Positions 1 to 14,600 of a stretch of DNA of 64,000 nucleotides are shown here, piece after piece. Location of the stretch: the NCBI RefSeq assembly GCF_910592395.1, contig NC_088308.1:29376001-29440000 (forward strand). Direction: 5' to 3'. The notes beneath the pieces were generated by a model that saw nothing but the letters and a program-made list of their open reading frames with translations, was not told the origin of the DNA and searched no databases. A program made the position numbers and the translations under genes. This DNA comes from Lineus longissimus. Taxonomy: Eukaryota; Nemertea; Pilidiophora; Heteronemertea; Lineidae. The first letter of the stretch is position 1, and each line of letters opens with the position of its first letter.

Positions 1-1190
1 GGAAAAGCGGTAAACAACAACTACTGGAGTTATAGCGAAGGACCTCAGCAATGGACCCAATGCATTTATTACGCTTATCAGTTTAATAATCACATACTCG
101 TGTATATACTGACAAGAACACGAGCTTAGTAAAAGAAAGTGAATTGAGAGCGAAAAAAAGGCTATTGTTAATTATGCGCATATCAATTCAAATATGATGT
201 CACTGATGTGTTGCAAAGTCTCCGGCTCACCAAACAGGGCAAACTGGGTTGATTTTCAGTGGCTCTCTAAACAGGGCAAAAGAAGATGCCTGCTCGGCGA
301 GTGGCTTGTCGTATATACCTGCCTTAATATTATTGAAGAGAGAGTCGCACCGTTTACAATGGAGATGACGAGACAGCTTGCTTGTTCCTTTGGTAGTTGG
401 AGCAGCGGATCCAACGCCAGCGCAGTACCATCTCTCAGCGGAATAATCCGAGTCCCAGCCGATGTACATCACGGAGATCCCCACCCTCTTTTAATGATAG
501 AATGGATAACGAACGTAAAGTGTTTCGCAACTGTTCTCTATACTCGAGAGTTCCTAAAGCTCACTCACTATTGTGCGTAAGTCGAAGAAAATACGGACGG
601 TCGTCTGATCGTCCGAATGACATTTCAGGTAAGTCTGTTTGGGATGCCACCTGTCCGTAGCTAACTGAAGGAACAGCTCTCGGTGATACAATCAGTGGTG
701 GAGCTCTTATCCAGATATTGCCCTATTTTGCAACACAACTTAAAAGGTTGTCTTTGATCGAAGTGATTTTGTCAATTAAGAAGTGTGTGAATAATTTACA
801 AAGACCCTGAGCTAACTCAACCGCCACCCATACTAAATGAATGGAACTAAGATTACCATCATCTGAGGCCGACTTTGTTTCCAGGTTCGCTCCCGCAGAG
901 CGCAATGCGCGCCCCTACGGTCGATCGCAGTATCCCCGCCTGATGGCACTAAAAATAAAGCTGGTTGGTTAGTTAATGACAATTAACAATAAACAATAGA
1001 TTACATCAAAACTACATGTAGTATCAAGGACGATATTTACCACTTGCTTCATGATTATGATGAAATATGTGCAACAAAAACTTGTCATTACAGGATTAAA
1101 TGAAAGCCAATTTGTTTGTGGATTAGTTTATATAGAGGTAGTTTTTTAGCAGGTACCAAAATATTGTATTATTTTGCGTTGGCGACAATA
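1..1190. other. Unassigned flank, no gene recognised
   Basis: No protein family, RNA gene or clear repeat could be recognised here. Short open frames exist on both strands (for example 194-580 plus and 227-484 minus, which overlap each other), but they show no known motif and no splice context. The 812-bp satellite begins near 1191. Confidence 0.5.
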
Positions 1191-4100
1191 GCAGTTCAAT
1201 GTGCTCATGACGTGACGAGAGCAAATCTCACGGGTGGGGCGGAAATTCGCCATATTGCTGACATCATCGGCGCCAACAACTGTTTCTTTCGACCCTGCCG
1301 GAGTAATGATTGTGTCTGACCCTGCTGACCTCGATTTTGAAAAACTTTTTAAAAAAGGTCATTCAAACGTTAAATCAACTGCAAAGATAATCTTTTATAT
1401 CACTGAGGTATATACATACGATATGTTGACAAATATATGTACAACTATCGAAATATACGATTACTTGGAACTATTTCGGCTAATCACTTTGCCACCTGCG
1501 CGACCTTGTCACTATTGTAGCGCGCTCGTTTGCATACCGCATATAAGAGGCGAATAAAATCTCCATTTCAACATGAAAGTCTTGACAGTTCAGCGCTGAA
1601 GGTGTTTGAGTGTGGATCGGCTGGTCACGGGTTCGACCCCCGGTGAATCTGCCGATTTTTTTTTCTTTTTTTCTTCTTCCTTGTCTTGTTATCTAATCAT
1701 CCATGTATAGATGTAAACATTTTCATTATCATCATTATCATACCCCGCACCCAAACTTTTCAAACTCCAGCACATACTGATTCCAGGCGTTCGAGTACAT
1801 GAACTATGAGGTAGATGTATTGTTTCAATCATCGCAAATCTGCCTAAAACGGCAAGTTTTCTCAGGTACGGGTACGGCAGTGGCGTGCGTCTTTTTCATT
1901 GAAACGACCTCGCACGGCCGGCACCGACATATATCGTCGTTGATGATGGAGAGAGCGATAGCCGGTACATAGTGAGCACGGTTCACTAGCAGTTCAATGT
2001 GCTCATGACGTGACGAGAGCAAATCTCACGGGTGGGGCGGAAATTCGCCATATTACTGACATCATCGGCGCCAACATCTGTTTCTTTTGACCCTGCCGGA
2101 GTCTTTCAAAACAATAAATGATTGTGTCTGACCCTGCTGACCTCGATTTTGAAAAACTTTTAAAAAAAGGTCATTCAAACGTTAAATCAACTGCAAAGAT
2201 AATCTTTTATATCACTGAGGTATATACATACGATATGTTGACAAAAATATGTACAACTATCGAAATATACGATTACTTGGAACTATTTCGGCTAATCACT
2301 TTGCCACCTGCGCGACCTTGTCACTATTGTGGCGCGCTCGTTTGCATACCGCATATAAGAGGCGGATAAAATCTCCATTTCAACATGAAAGTCTTGACGG
2401 ATAAGCGCTGAAGGTGTTTGACTGTGGATCGGCTGGTCACGGGTTCGACCCCCTGTGAATCTGCCGATTTTTTTTGATTTTTTTCTTCTTCCTTGTCTTG
2501 TTATCTAATCATCCATGTACAGATGTAGTAATTTTCATTATCATCATTATCATACCCCGCACCCAAACTTTTCAAACTCCAGCACATACTGATTCCGGGC
2601 GTTCGAGCACATGAACCATGAAGTAGATGTATTGTTTCAATCATCGCAAATCTGCCTTAAACGGCAAGTTTTCTCAGGTACGGGTACGGCAGTGGCGTGC
2701 GTCTTTTTCATTGAAACGACCTCGCACGGTCGGCGTTGATGATGGAGAGAGCGGTAGCCGGTACATAGTGAGCATGGTTCACTAACAGTCCAATGTGCTC
2801 ATGACGTGACGAGAGCAAATCTCACGGGTGGGGCGGAAATTCGCCATATTGCTGACATCATCGGCGCCAACAACTGTTTCTTTTGACCCTGCCGGAGTCT
2901 TTCAAAACAATAAATGATTGTGTCTGACCCTGCTGACCTCGATTTTGAAAAACCTTTTAAAAAAGGTCATTCAAACGTTAAATCAACTGCAAAGATAATA
3001 TTTTATATCACTGAGGTATATACATACGATATGTTGACAAAAATATGTACAACTATCGAAATATACGATTACTTGGAACTATTTCGGCTAATCACTTTGC
3101 CACCTGCGCGACCTTGTCACTATTGTGGCGCGCTCGTTTGCATACCGCATATAAGAGGCGAATAAAATCTCAATTTCAACATGAAAGTCTTGACGGTTCA
3201 GCGCTGAAGGTGTTTGACTGTGGATCGGCTGGTCACGGGTTCGACCCCCGGTGAATCTGCCGATTTTTTTTGATTTTTTTCTTCTTCCTTGTCTTGTTAT
3301 CTAATCATCCATGTACAGATGTAAACATTTTCATTATCATCATTATCATACCCCGCACCCAAACTTTTCAAACTCCAGCACATACTGATTCCGGGCGTTC
3401 GAGTACATGAACTATGAGGTAGATGTATTGTTTCAATCATCGCAAATCTGCCTAAAACGGCAAGTTTTCTCAGGTACGGGTACGGCAGTGGCGTGCGTCT
3501 TTTTCATTGAAACGACCTCGCACGGCCGGCACCGACATATATCGTCGCTGATGATGGAGAGAGCGGTAGCCAGTACATAGTGAGCACGGTTCACTAGCAG
3601 TTCAATGTGCTCATGACGTGACGAGAGCAAATCTCACGGGTGGGGCGGAAATTCGCCATATTGCTGACATCATCGGCGCCAACAACTGTTTCTTTTGACC
3701 CTGCCGGAGTCTTTCAAAACAATAAATGATTGTGTCTGACCCTGCTGACCTCGATTTTGAAAAACTTTTTAAAAAAGGTCATTCAAACGTTAAATCAACT
3801 GCAAAGATAATCTTTTATATCACTGAGGTATATACATACGATATGTTGACAAAAATATGTACAACTATCGAAATATACGATTACTTGGAACTATTTCGGC
3901 TAATCACTTTGCCACCTGCGCGACCTTGTCACTATTGTGGCGCGCTCGTTTGCATACCGCATATAAGAGGCGAATAAAATCTCCATTTCAACATGAAAGT
4001 CTTGACGGTTCAGCGCTGAAGGTGTTTGACTGTGGATCGGCTGGTCACGGGTTCGACCCCCGGTGAATCTGCCGATTTTTTTTCTTTTTTTCTTCTTCCT

Positions 4101-7100
4101 TGTCTTGTTATCTAATCATCCATGTACAGATGTAAACATTTTCATTATCATCATTATCATACCCTGCACCCAAACTTTTCAAACTCCACCACATACTGAT
4201 TCCGGGCGTTCGAGTACATGAATTATGAGGTAGATGTATTGTTTCAATCATCGCAAATCTGCCTAAAACGGCAAGTTTTCTCAGGTACGGGTACGGCAGT
4301 GGCGTGCGTCTTTTTCATTGAAACGACCTCGCACGGCCGGCACCGACATATATCGTCGCTGATGATGGAGAGAGCGGTAGCCAGTACATAGTGAGCATGG
4401 TTCACTAACAGTCCAATGTGCTCATGACGTGACGAGAGCAAATCTCACGGGTGGGGCGGAAATTCGCCATATTGCTGACATCATCGGCGCCAACAACTGT
4501 TTCTTTTGACCCTGCCGGAGTCTTTCAAAACAATAAATGATTGTGTCTGACCCTGCTGACGTCGATTTTGAAAAACCTTTTAAAAAAGGTCATTCAAACG
4601 TTAAATCAACTGCAAAGATAATCTTTTATATCACTGAGGTATATACATACGATATGTTGACAAAAATATGTACAACTATCGAAATATACGATTACTTGGA
4701 ACTATTTCGGCTAATCACTTTGCCACCTGCGCGACCTTGTCACTATTGTGGCGCGCTCGTTTGCATACCGCATATAAGAGGCGAATAAAATCTCCATTTC
4801 AACATGAAAGTCTTGACGGTTCAGCGCTGAAGGTGTTTGACTGTGGATCGGCTGGTCACGGGTTCGACCCCCGGTGAATCTGCCGATTTTTTTTCTTTTT
4901 TTCTTCTTCCTTGTCTTGTTATCTAATCATCCATGTACAGATGTAAACATTTTCATTATCATCATTATCATACCCTGCACCCAAACTTTTCAAACTCCAG
5001 CACATACTGATTCCGGGCGTTCGAGTACATGAACTATGAGGTAGATGTATTGTTTCAATCATCGCAAATCTGCCTAAAACGGCAAGTTTTCTCAGGTACG
5101 GGTACGGCAGTGGCGTGCGTCTTTTTCATTGAAACGACCTCGCACGGCCGGCACCGACATATATCGTCGTTGATGATGGAGAGAGCGGTAGCCGGTACAT
5201 AGTGAGCATGGTTCACTAACAGTCCAATGTGCTCATGACGTGACGAGAGCAAATCTCACGGGTGGGGCGGAAATTCGCCATATTGCTGACATCATCGGCG
5301 CCAACAACTGTTTCTTTTGACCCTGCCGGAGTCTTTCAAAACAATAAATGATTGTGTCTGACCCTGCTGACCTCGATTTTGAAAAACCTTTTAAAAAAGG
5401 TCATTCAAACGTTAAATCAACTGCAAAGATAATGTTTTATATCACTGAGGTATATACATACGATATGTTGACAAAAATATGTACAACTATCGAAATATAC
5501 GATTACTTGGAACTATTTCGGCTAATCACTTTGCCACCTGCGCGACCTTGTCACTATTGTGGCGCGCTCGTTTGCATACCGCATATAAGAGGCGAATAAA
5601 ATCTCAATTTCAACATGAAAGTCTTGACGGTTCAGCGCTGAAGGTGTTTGACTGTGGATCGGCTGGTCACGGGTTCGACCCCCGGTGAATCTGCCGATTT
5701 TTTTTGATTTTTTTCTTCTTCCTTGTCTTGTTATCTAATCATCCATGTACAGATGTAAACATTTTCATTATCATCATTATCATACCCCGCACCCAAACTT
5801 TTCAAACTCCAGCACATACTGATTCCGGGCGTTCGAGTACATGAACTATGAGGTAGATGTATTGTTTCAATCATCGCAAATCTGCCTAAAACGGCAAGTT
5901 TTCTCAGGTACGGGTACGGCAGTGGCGTGCGTCTTTTTCATTGAAACGACCTCGCACGGCCGGCACCGACATATATCGTCGCTGATGATGGAGAGAGCGG
6001 TAGCCAGTACATAGTGAGCACGGTTCACTAGCAGTTCAATGTGCTCATGACGTGACGAGAGCAAATCTCACGGGTGGGGCGGAAATTCGCCATATTGCTG
6101 ACATCATCGGCGCCAACAACTGTTTCTTTTGACCCTGCCGGAGTCTTTCAAAACAATAAATGATTGTGTCTGACCCTGCTGACCTCGATTTTGAAAAACT
6201 TTTTAAAAAAGGTCATTTAAACGTTAAATCAACTGCAAAGATAATCTTTTATATCACTGAGGTATATACATACGATATGTTGACAAAAATATGTACAACT
6301 ATCGAAATATACGATTACTTGGAACTATTTCGGCTAATCACTTTGCCACCTGCGCGACCTTGTCACTATTGTGGCGCGCTCGTTTGCATACCGCATATAA
6401 GAGGCGAATAAAATCTCCATTTCAACATGAAAGTCTTGACGGTTCAGCGCTGAAGGTGTTTGACTGTGGATCGGCTGGTCACGGGTTCGACCCCCGGTGA
6501 ATCTGCCGATTTTTTTTGATTTTTTTCTTCTTCCTTGTCTTGTTATCTAATCATCCATGTACAGATGTAAACATTTTCATTATCATCATTATCATACCCC
6601 GCACCCAAACTTTTCAAACTCCACCACATACTGATTCCGGGCGTTCGAGTACATGAACTATGAGGTAGATGTATTGTTTCAATCATCGCAAATCTGCCTA
6701 AAACGGCAAGTTTTCTCAGGTACGGGTACGGCAGTGGCGTGCGTCTTTTTCATTGAAACGACCTCGCACGGCCGGCACCGACATATATCGTCGCTGATGA
6801 TGGAGAGAGCGGTAGCCGGTACATAGTGAGCACGGTTCACTAGCAGTTCAATGTGCTCATGACGTGACGAGAGCAAATCTCACGGGTGGGGCGGAAATTC
6901 GCCATATTGCTGACATCATCGGCGCCAACAACTGTTTCTTTTGACCCTGCCAGAGTCTTTCAAAACAATAAATGATTGTGTCTGACCCTGCTTACCTCGA
7001 TTTTGAAAAACTTTTTAAAAAAGGTCATTCAAACGTTAAATCAACTGCAAAGATAATCTTTTATATCACTGAGGTATATACATACGATATGTTGACAAAA

Positions 7101-10100
7101 ATATGTACAACTATCGAAATATACGATTACTTGGAACTATTTCGGCTAATCACTTTGCCACCTGCGCGACCTTGTCACTATTGTGGCGCGCTCGTTTGCA
7201 TACCGCATTATAAGAGGCGAATAAAATCTCCATTTCAACATGAAAGTCTTGACGGTTCAGCGCTGAAGGTGTTTGACTGTGGATCGGCTGGTCACGGGTT
7301 CGACCCCCGGTGAATCTTCCGATTTTTTTTGATTTTTTTCTTCTTCCTTGTCTTGTTATCTAATCATCCATGTACAGATGTAAACATTTTCATTATCATC
7401 ATTATCATACCCCGCACCCAAACTTTTCAAACTCCACCACATACTGATTCCGGGCGTTCGAGTACATGAACTATGAGGTAGATGTATTGTTTCAATCATC
7501 GCAAATCTGCCTAAAACGGCAAGTTTTCTCAGGTACGGGTACGGCAGTGGCGTGCGTCTTTTTCATTGAAACGACCTCGCACGGCCGGCACCGACATATA
7601 TCGTCGTTGATGATGGAGAGAGCGGTAGCCGGTACATAGTGAGCACGGTTCACTAGCAGTTCAATGTGCTCATGACGTGACGAGAGCAAATCTCACGGGT
7701 GGGGCGGAAATTCGCCATATTGCTGACATCATCGGCGCCAACAACTGTTTCTTTTGACCCTGCCGGAGTCTTTCAAAACAATAAATGATTGTGTCTGACC
7801 CTGCTGACCTCGATTTTGAAAAACTTTTTAAAAATGGTCATTCAAACGTTAAATCAACTGCAAAGATAATCTTTTATATCACTGAGGTATATACATACGA
7901 TATGTTGACAAAAATATGCACAACTATCGAAATATACGATTACTTGGAACTATTTCGGCTAATCACTTTGCCACCTGCGCGACCTTGTCACTATTGTGGC
8001 GCGCTCGTTTGCATACCGCATTTATGAGGCGAATAAAATCTCCATTTCAACATAAAAATCTTGACGGATCAGCGCTGAAGGTGTTTGACTGTGGATCGGC
8101 TGGTCACGGGTTCGACCCCCGGTGAATCTGCCGATTTTTTTTCTTTTTTTCTTCTTCCTTGTCTTGTTATCTAATCATCCATGTACAGATGTAAACATTT
8201 TCATTATCATCATTATCATACCCTGCACCCAAACTTTTCAAACTCCAGCACATACTGATTCCGGGCGTTCGAGTACATGAACTATGAGGTAGATGTATTG
8301 TTTCAATCATCGCAAATCTGCCTAAAACGGCAAGTTTTCTCAGGTACGGGTACGGCAGTGGCGTGCGTCTTTTTCATTGAAACGACCTCGCACGGCCGGC
8401 ACCGACATATATCGTTGTTGATGATGGAGAGAGCGGTAGCCGGTACATAGTGAGCATGGTTCACTAACAGTCCAATGTGCTCATGACGTGACGAGAGCAA
8501 ATCTCACGGGTGGGGCGGAAATTCGCCATATTGCTGACATCATCGGCGCCAACAACTGTTTCTTTTGACCCTGCCGGAGTCTTTCAAAACAATAAATGAT
8601 TGTGTCTGACCCTGCTGACGTCGATTTTGAAAAACCTTTTAAAAAAGGTCATTCAAACGTTAAATCAACTGCAAAGATAATCTTTTATATCACTGAGGTA
8701 TATACATACGATATGTTGACAAAAATATGTACAACTATCGAAATATACGATTACTTGGAACTATTTCGGCTAATCACTTTGCCACCTGCGCGACCTTGTC
8801 ACTATTGTGGCGCGCTCGTTTGCATACCGCATATAAGAGGCGAATAAAATCTCCATTTCAACATGAAAGTCTTGACGGTTCAGCGCTGAAGGTGTTTGAC
8901 TGTGGATCGGCTGGTCACGGGTTCGACCCCCGGTGAATCTGCCGATTTTTTTTGATTTTTTTCTTCTTCCTTGTCTTGTTATCTAATCATCCATGTACAG
9001 ATGTAAACATTTTCATTATCATCATTATCATACCCCGCACCCAAACTTTTCAAACTCCAGCACATACTGATTCCGGGCGTTCGAGTACATGAATTATGAG
9101 GTAGATGTATTGTTTCAATCATCGCAAATCTGCCTAAAACGGCAAGTTTTCTCAGGTACGGGTACGGCAGTGGCGTGCGTCTTTTTCATTGAAACGACCT
9201 CGCACGGCCGGCACCGACATATATCGTCGCTGATGATGGAGAGAGCGGTAGCCAGTACATAGTGAGCACGGTTCACTAGCAGTTCAATGTGCTCATGACG
9301 TGACGAGAGCAAATCTCACGGGTGGGGCGGAAATTCGCCATATTGCTGACATCATCGGCGCCAACAACTGTTTCTTTTGACCCTGCCGGAGTCTTTCAAA
9401 ACAATAAATGATTGTGTCTGACCCTGCTGACCTCGATTTTGAAAAACTTTTTAAAAATGGTCATTCAAACGTTAAATCAACTGCAAAGATAATCTTTTAT
9501 ATCACTGAGGTATATACATACGATATGTTGACAAAAATATGTACAACTATCGAAATATACGATTACTTGGAACTATTTCGGCTAATCACTTTGCCACCTG
9601 CGCGACCTTGTCACTATTGTGGCGCGCTCGTTTGCATACCGCATATAAGTGGCGAATAAAATCTCCATTTCAACATGAAAGTCTTGACGGTTCAGCGCTG
9701 AAGGTGTTTGACTGTGGATCGGCTGGTCACGGGTTCGACCCCCGGTGAATCTGCCGATTTTTTTTTCTTTTTTTCTTCTTCCTTGTCTTGTTATCTAATC
9801 ATCCATGTACAGATGTAAACATTTTCATTATCATCATTATCATACCCCGCACCCAAACTTTTCAAACTCCACCACATACTGATTCCGGGCGTTCGAGTAC
9901 ATGAACTATGAGGTAGATGTATTGTTTCAATCATCGCAAATCTGCCTAAAACGGCAAGTTTTCTCAGGTACGGGTACGGCAGTGGCGTGCGTCTTTTTCA
10001 TTGAAACGACCTCGCACGGCCGGCACCGACATATATCGTCGTTGATGATGGAGAGAGCGGTAGCCGGTACATAGTGAGCATGGTTCACTAACAGTCCAAT

Positions 10101-10845
10101 GTGCTCATGACGTGACGAGAGCAAATCTCACGGGTGGGGCGGAAATTCGCCATATTGCTGACATCATCGGCGCCAACAACTGTTTCTTTTGACCCTGCCG
10201 GAGTCTTTCAAAATAATAAATGATTGTGTCTGACCCTGCTGACCTCGATTTTGAAAAACCTTTTAAAAAAGGTCATTCAAACGTTAAATCAACTGCAAAG
10301 ATAATCTTTTATATCACTGAGGTATATACATACGATATGTTGACAAAAATATGTACAACTATCGAAATATACGATTACTTGGAACTATTTCGGCTAATCA
10401 CTTTGCCACCTGCGCACCTTGTCACTATTGTGGCGCGCTCGTTTGCATACCGCATATAAGAGGCGAATAAAATCTCCATTTCAACATGAAAGTCTTGACG
10501 GTTCAGCGCTGAAGGTGTTTGACTGTGGATCGGCTGGTCACGGGTTCGACCCCCGGTGAAACTGCCGATTTTTTTTTCTTTTTTTCTTCTTCCTTGTCTT
10601 GTTATCTAATCATCCATGTACAGATGTAAACATTTTCATTATCATCATTATCATACCCCGCACCCAAACTTTTCAAACTCCAGCACATACTTATTCCGGG
10701 CGTTCGAGTACATGAATTATGAGGTAGATGTATTGTTTCAATCATTGCAAATCTGCCTAAAACGGCAAGTTTTCTCAGAAACTGGTACGGCAGTGGCGTG
10801 CGTCTTTTTCATTGAAACGACCTTGCACGGCCGGCACGGGACAGA
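1191..10845. repeat. ~812-bp satellite array, about 12 copies
   Basis: A long unit recurs head to tail. The landmark ATGATTGTGTCTGACCC starts at 2118, 2914, 3726, 4537, 5348, 6160, 6972, 7785, 8596, 9408 and 10220, so spacing is 811-813 bp except for one unit of 796 bp that lacks about 16 bp (near 2727). Copies differ by only a few substitutions. Every unit also repeats the same short open frames (about 83 and 69 codons on plus, 65 on minus). These are not convincing genes, because they overlap in different frames and are identical only through the repeat. Two co-segregating unit types can be told apart (see findings). The last unit diverges around 10780-10845. The array could be satellite DNA or an amplified dispersed element; the sequence does not decide. 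Confidence 0.95.
3201..3282 (+). ncRNA. tRNA T-arm-like hairpin with B-box and T-run (example unit)
   Basis: In each 812-bp unit a segment reads like the 3' end of a Pol III gene; coordinates are for one copy. GGTTCGACCCC (3238-3248) fits the B-box consensus GGTTCGANNCC. TCACGGG and CCCGGTGA flank the loop and can pair with one bulge, as in a T arm. TCGGC (3225-3229) can pair with GCCGA (3259-3263), like a short acceptor stem. Eight T residues follow directly (3264-3271), then a second T-run, as in Pol III termination. No A box or cloverleaf 5' half could be found, so this is not a normal tRNA gene. A palindrome, TTCAGCGCTGAA, lies just upstream. It may be a tRNA-derived relic or a minihelix RNA; transcription is inferred only. 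Confidence 0.35.
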
Positions 10846-11636
10846 TCCCAGCAGATTGGTGGAAGGAACAGCAGATTCCCAACCAGGGTGTTTAGGGGGT
10901 TTCCCCCAACCTAAAGGCGCTGCGCGCTTACAAGGGCACTGCATTGATAATATTATGAAGTTTGACTAATAAACAGCCCACTTGATTTATTCTGGGGTTC
11001 GTAACATATGTATAGAGTTTTATTTATAATTACATAAATAGAAACTCAGGGCTATAGTTATTGTTTTGCTTGGTCGTGGGTCTTAGCTTTCTGGACACCC
11101 TGCTTACAAAGACTTCTCAAAGGAGCTAAATTTCACTTGTAACATACAGACATACACATACACATACACATACGTAGGCCTATACAGATTTTTATGGGGC
11201 GCCTTTCCACAGTATAAACGTTTTCAAAGCCCCTACCCCTCAAAATGTCCCTGAAACAGCCATGTCTTTTGTGACCACTTTATCAAAATCAGAAATTACA
11301 GAAACAATTAACAGCAAACATAACATTTTGTTATCATTCTACTGAGCAACATGCCCTGTACCTCCGATCTGATACACCATGCGGTCCAAAACTCTACATG
11401 ACACCATTGAGGAGTAAATCTGAAGAATCGAACACATGACCTATTAAACCGGCCTCACAGCACTCCAACATCATACTGGAATCGCCGAGCCGAGGTCCAC
11501 GTGCGCGCTCATTCGCTTTTCCCGCGAACCTGCATAGGATGGGTCACATGATTGAGAAATCGCGATGCGAGAAACTTGCATAAATTAAGAAACCCCCTAG
11601 CTTTGTATTTCGAAATTATGGTGTACTCGCGAGAAA
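10846..11636. other. Spacer between satellite and SR gene
   Basis: No gene recognised. It holds an AATAAA-like motif near 10967, a short ACATAC-type microsatellite around 11145-11172, and presumably the promoter and 5' UTR of the SR-protein gene, for which no TATA or initiator element could be assigned with confidence. Confidence 0.4.
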
Positions 11637-11653
11637 ATGGCTGTGCTCGATAA
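11618..11653 (+). promoter_or_regulatory. Possible upstream ORF overlapping the SR-gene start
   Basis: An ATG at 11618 opens an 11-codon frame ending in TAA at 11651-11653. It overlaps the main start codon (11637) in another frame. If the transcript begins upstream of 11618, this uORF could lower initiation at the main ATG. The transcription start is unknown, so the role is conjecture. Confidence 0.25.
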
Positions 11654-14600
11654 AACTTACAACGGTTACAGGGTATTTTGCGGTGATTTAGGCAATAACG
11701 TTGGAAAATTCGAGTTAGAAAATGAATTTGAGCGTTACGGACCACTTTCTGATGTGTGGGTTGCGAGGTAAGCGATTGTATGTAAATTGTATTGCATTGT
11801 GGGTTCGATTCGTCGTTTTGTCAATATACATATAATCATAACACGCAATCATCATGATAATGGCGTAGTGTTGCATGCTCATGCACGCCGTGGGTGTACA
11901 CGCTGCATACAACTGTACATTCTACATCTGACATGGCATGAATGGTGTAGTTGGAGATTCTAATCTAACGAACAGCAAAAACCATTTCATCGTCAGAGAA
12001 CAGTCGTTTCGACAACATATTGATGACTGAATGAGCAGAGTGATGAGACCCTAATAGTACCAGGCCTATAACTGTATCGACATTTTGATGACTAACCGAC
12101 TCTCATTGACTGAGTAAACTTTTTTGAAGAAGACTGTGAATCATTCAATGTAGGCCTAGGCCCTAAAGCCCAAACATATCAAATGCTCTCACTCAGAAGG
12201 CCTAAACCGACTTCGAATATTGGTTGTGTCACACCCAACACCACATTTTAAAATAAAATGTTGGCAAAAACCAAGCTAGCCGATAAATTATTATAAATTC
12301 TCTCTTGGATTCCAGGAATCCACCAGGATTTGCATTCCTTGTGTTTCGGAAGTGTGACGATGCGGAGCGAGCAGTCAAACAGTTGGATGGACGGTAAGAT
12401 ATGCTCGGGCCTTTGATTTTAGTCAACTGAACTGATGATAATGTCATGCAGGTAGGTATGCCACATCTCTTCCAAGCCAGGTGTATGTGATTAGCATTAG
12501 CAATGTGCCCATGCTCCTGAAATATTTCACAAGAGGCACTTAACCTCTCATATCAGAATGTTCCTTTTGTTATTGATTCACTCTTCCCATAAACTGGGAT
12601 AAAAACTCTAGTCACAGAATGGTGGTTTTTCTCTCCAGCATTGTTTGCGGCAGGCGAGTGAGGGTGCAGCATGCTCGACCATACGAACCACGGAGAAAGG
12701 CTGGGCCTGGAGGAAGAAGGAGAACTTCAAATAACCATGATTATGGAAGGTGCGTTGGATACTTTCAACTAAATCTGCTTGGTTTAAACTAATGCAGTAC
12801 CTGTAAAAAAAGTCCGCTTATCTCAGTGGGAGAGCATTAAAGATATCACTGGTTTTAATTGAAATTCCTCTGTGTTTTTAGCAAAGGTTTATTCAGGTTA
12901 GCTTCTTGGAATAGGTGTTTTTATTCAGGTTAGCTTCTTGGAATAGGTGTTTTTAGCAAAGGTTTATTCAGGTTAGCTTCTTGGAATAGGTGTTTTTAGC
13001 AAAGGTTTATTCAGGTTAGCTTCTTGGAATAGGTGTTTTCAAATTTTGTAGCATATGAGTAGGCCTTGGTACTGAGTCTGAATCCAGCATTAAGCTACTA
13101 CAATACATTTCATTGTTGTTATGATACGTATTTCACAAAGTAGCGTCAGGCCTCTCAATTACATCATTTGATAGGCACCCTGCTTTTCTTAACAGGCCTT
13201 ATTTTAACAAGATTTCATCTCTTCATACTAGACAATGGTCTTTAGCATCAAAGAGGGGATTTTGGCATCAGGAGGTTTAAAATCTGTTATCATGACAGAG
13301 CTGAGAGCCCTGATCTGGAGGCCCTACCATCCTCTTTGCTTGTGAGATATAACCAAGCCTGATGCTGGCCAATTGTAAACTTTAAAATGATCTCGACTTG
13401 CTTGATATGAAGTCCATGATATCGATAAAGTGTTGAACGAACCAGCAAACATGCAAATGCTGCAAACTATAGTATTGATTTCTTGGTTACACGTGCTGTG
13501 TTTTCAAGGACCAACAATGTACACTGAAATGTTGTTTTACACAGTTGAATTCCTATCGGCTGAGTTTGGTGAATAATGGAATTGCTATGGCTCAGTGTAC
13601 AGATCTCATCGCTCTGGGCTTTAACAATTTGCATAATTATTGTCAGTTCCTACATGTATGTTCGATGTGAATCAATTTGTAATCAGATATTGACATTGGG
13701 CCATTTCTGTTGACATTTTATTTAAAATAGACATCAGAACAGCATAGATTATGATACTTTTCAGGGTGGATTCTAGGTGTTTCAACATTTCATTCTTCCT
13801 CAATGAAAAATTTCTGTGAGATTCCATTCCTAAGCTCATTCGTCTTATAATTGTATTACTGATGTTGCAGTGCAAAGCTCCTTAACCTGATTGACGACTT
13901 ATGCTCTGACTGCCCCATCCGTTCTAAACTTAATCAGAGATGAGAAGGTGTTTTTTTTCTGTCAGCATGATCTGTTTGCTAGGAGACTTTCTGGTAGGGC
14001 CAAGTGCGAGAAATTAGAATAAGATGAGGCGTTTCTTGTATGGCCTAGTGCTAGAATAGCAGTTAAAATATGACAGGGACTTTCTTGGAGGTCTAGAGCT
14101 AGAAGTAAGGTTCTTGTGGGGACTTGTGCTACTCTAACAAGGGATATGATAGGGACTTTCTTGTAGGGTTTAGTGCCACTAGAAGTAAGGGTATGATAGG
14201 GACTTTCTTGTTGGGTCTAGTGCCGCTAGACTAGAAGTAAGGGTATGATAGGGACGTTCTTGTTGGGTCTAGTGCCACTAGAAGTAAGCGACTATGATAT
14301 AGGGACTTTCTTGAAGGGTCTTATTCCACTAGAAGTAAGGGTATGATAGAGACTCTCTTTTAGGGTCTTATTCCACTAGAAGTAAGCGACTATGATATAG
14401 GGACTTTCTTGAAGGGTCTTATTCCACTAGAAGTAAGGGTATGATAGAGACTCTCTTTTAGGGTCTTATTCCACTAGAAGTAAGCGACTATGATATAGGG
14501 ACTTTCTTGAAGGGTCTTATTCCACTAGAACTAGTAAGGGTATGATAGAGACTCTCTTTTAGGGTCTTATTCCACTAGAAGTAAGCGACTATGATATAGG

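Noticed and set aside
3201-3282. Complete tRNA gene
   Set aside because: No A box, anticodon arm or 5' acceptor could be found; only T-arm-like and short acceptor-like parts exist.
2118-10459. Repeated open frames of 83, 69 and 65 codons in the 812-bp units
   Set aside because: They overlap in different frames and strands, recur only because the unit repeats, some units break them (for example 6972, 7785), and they show no known motif.
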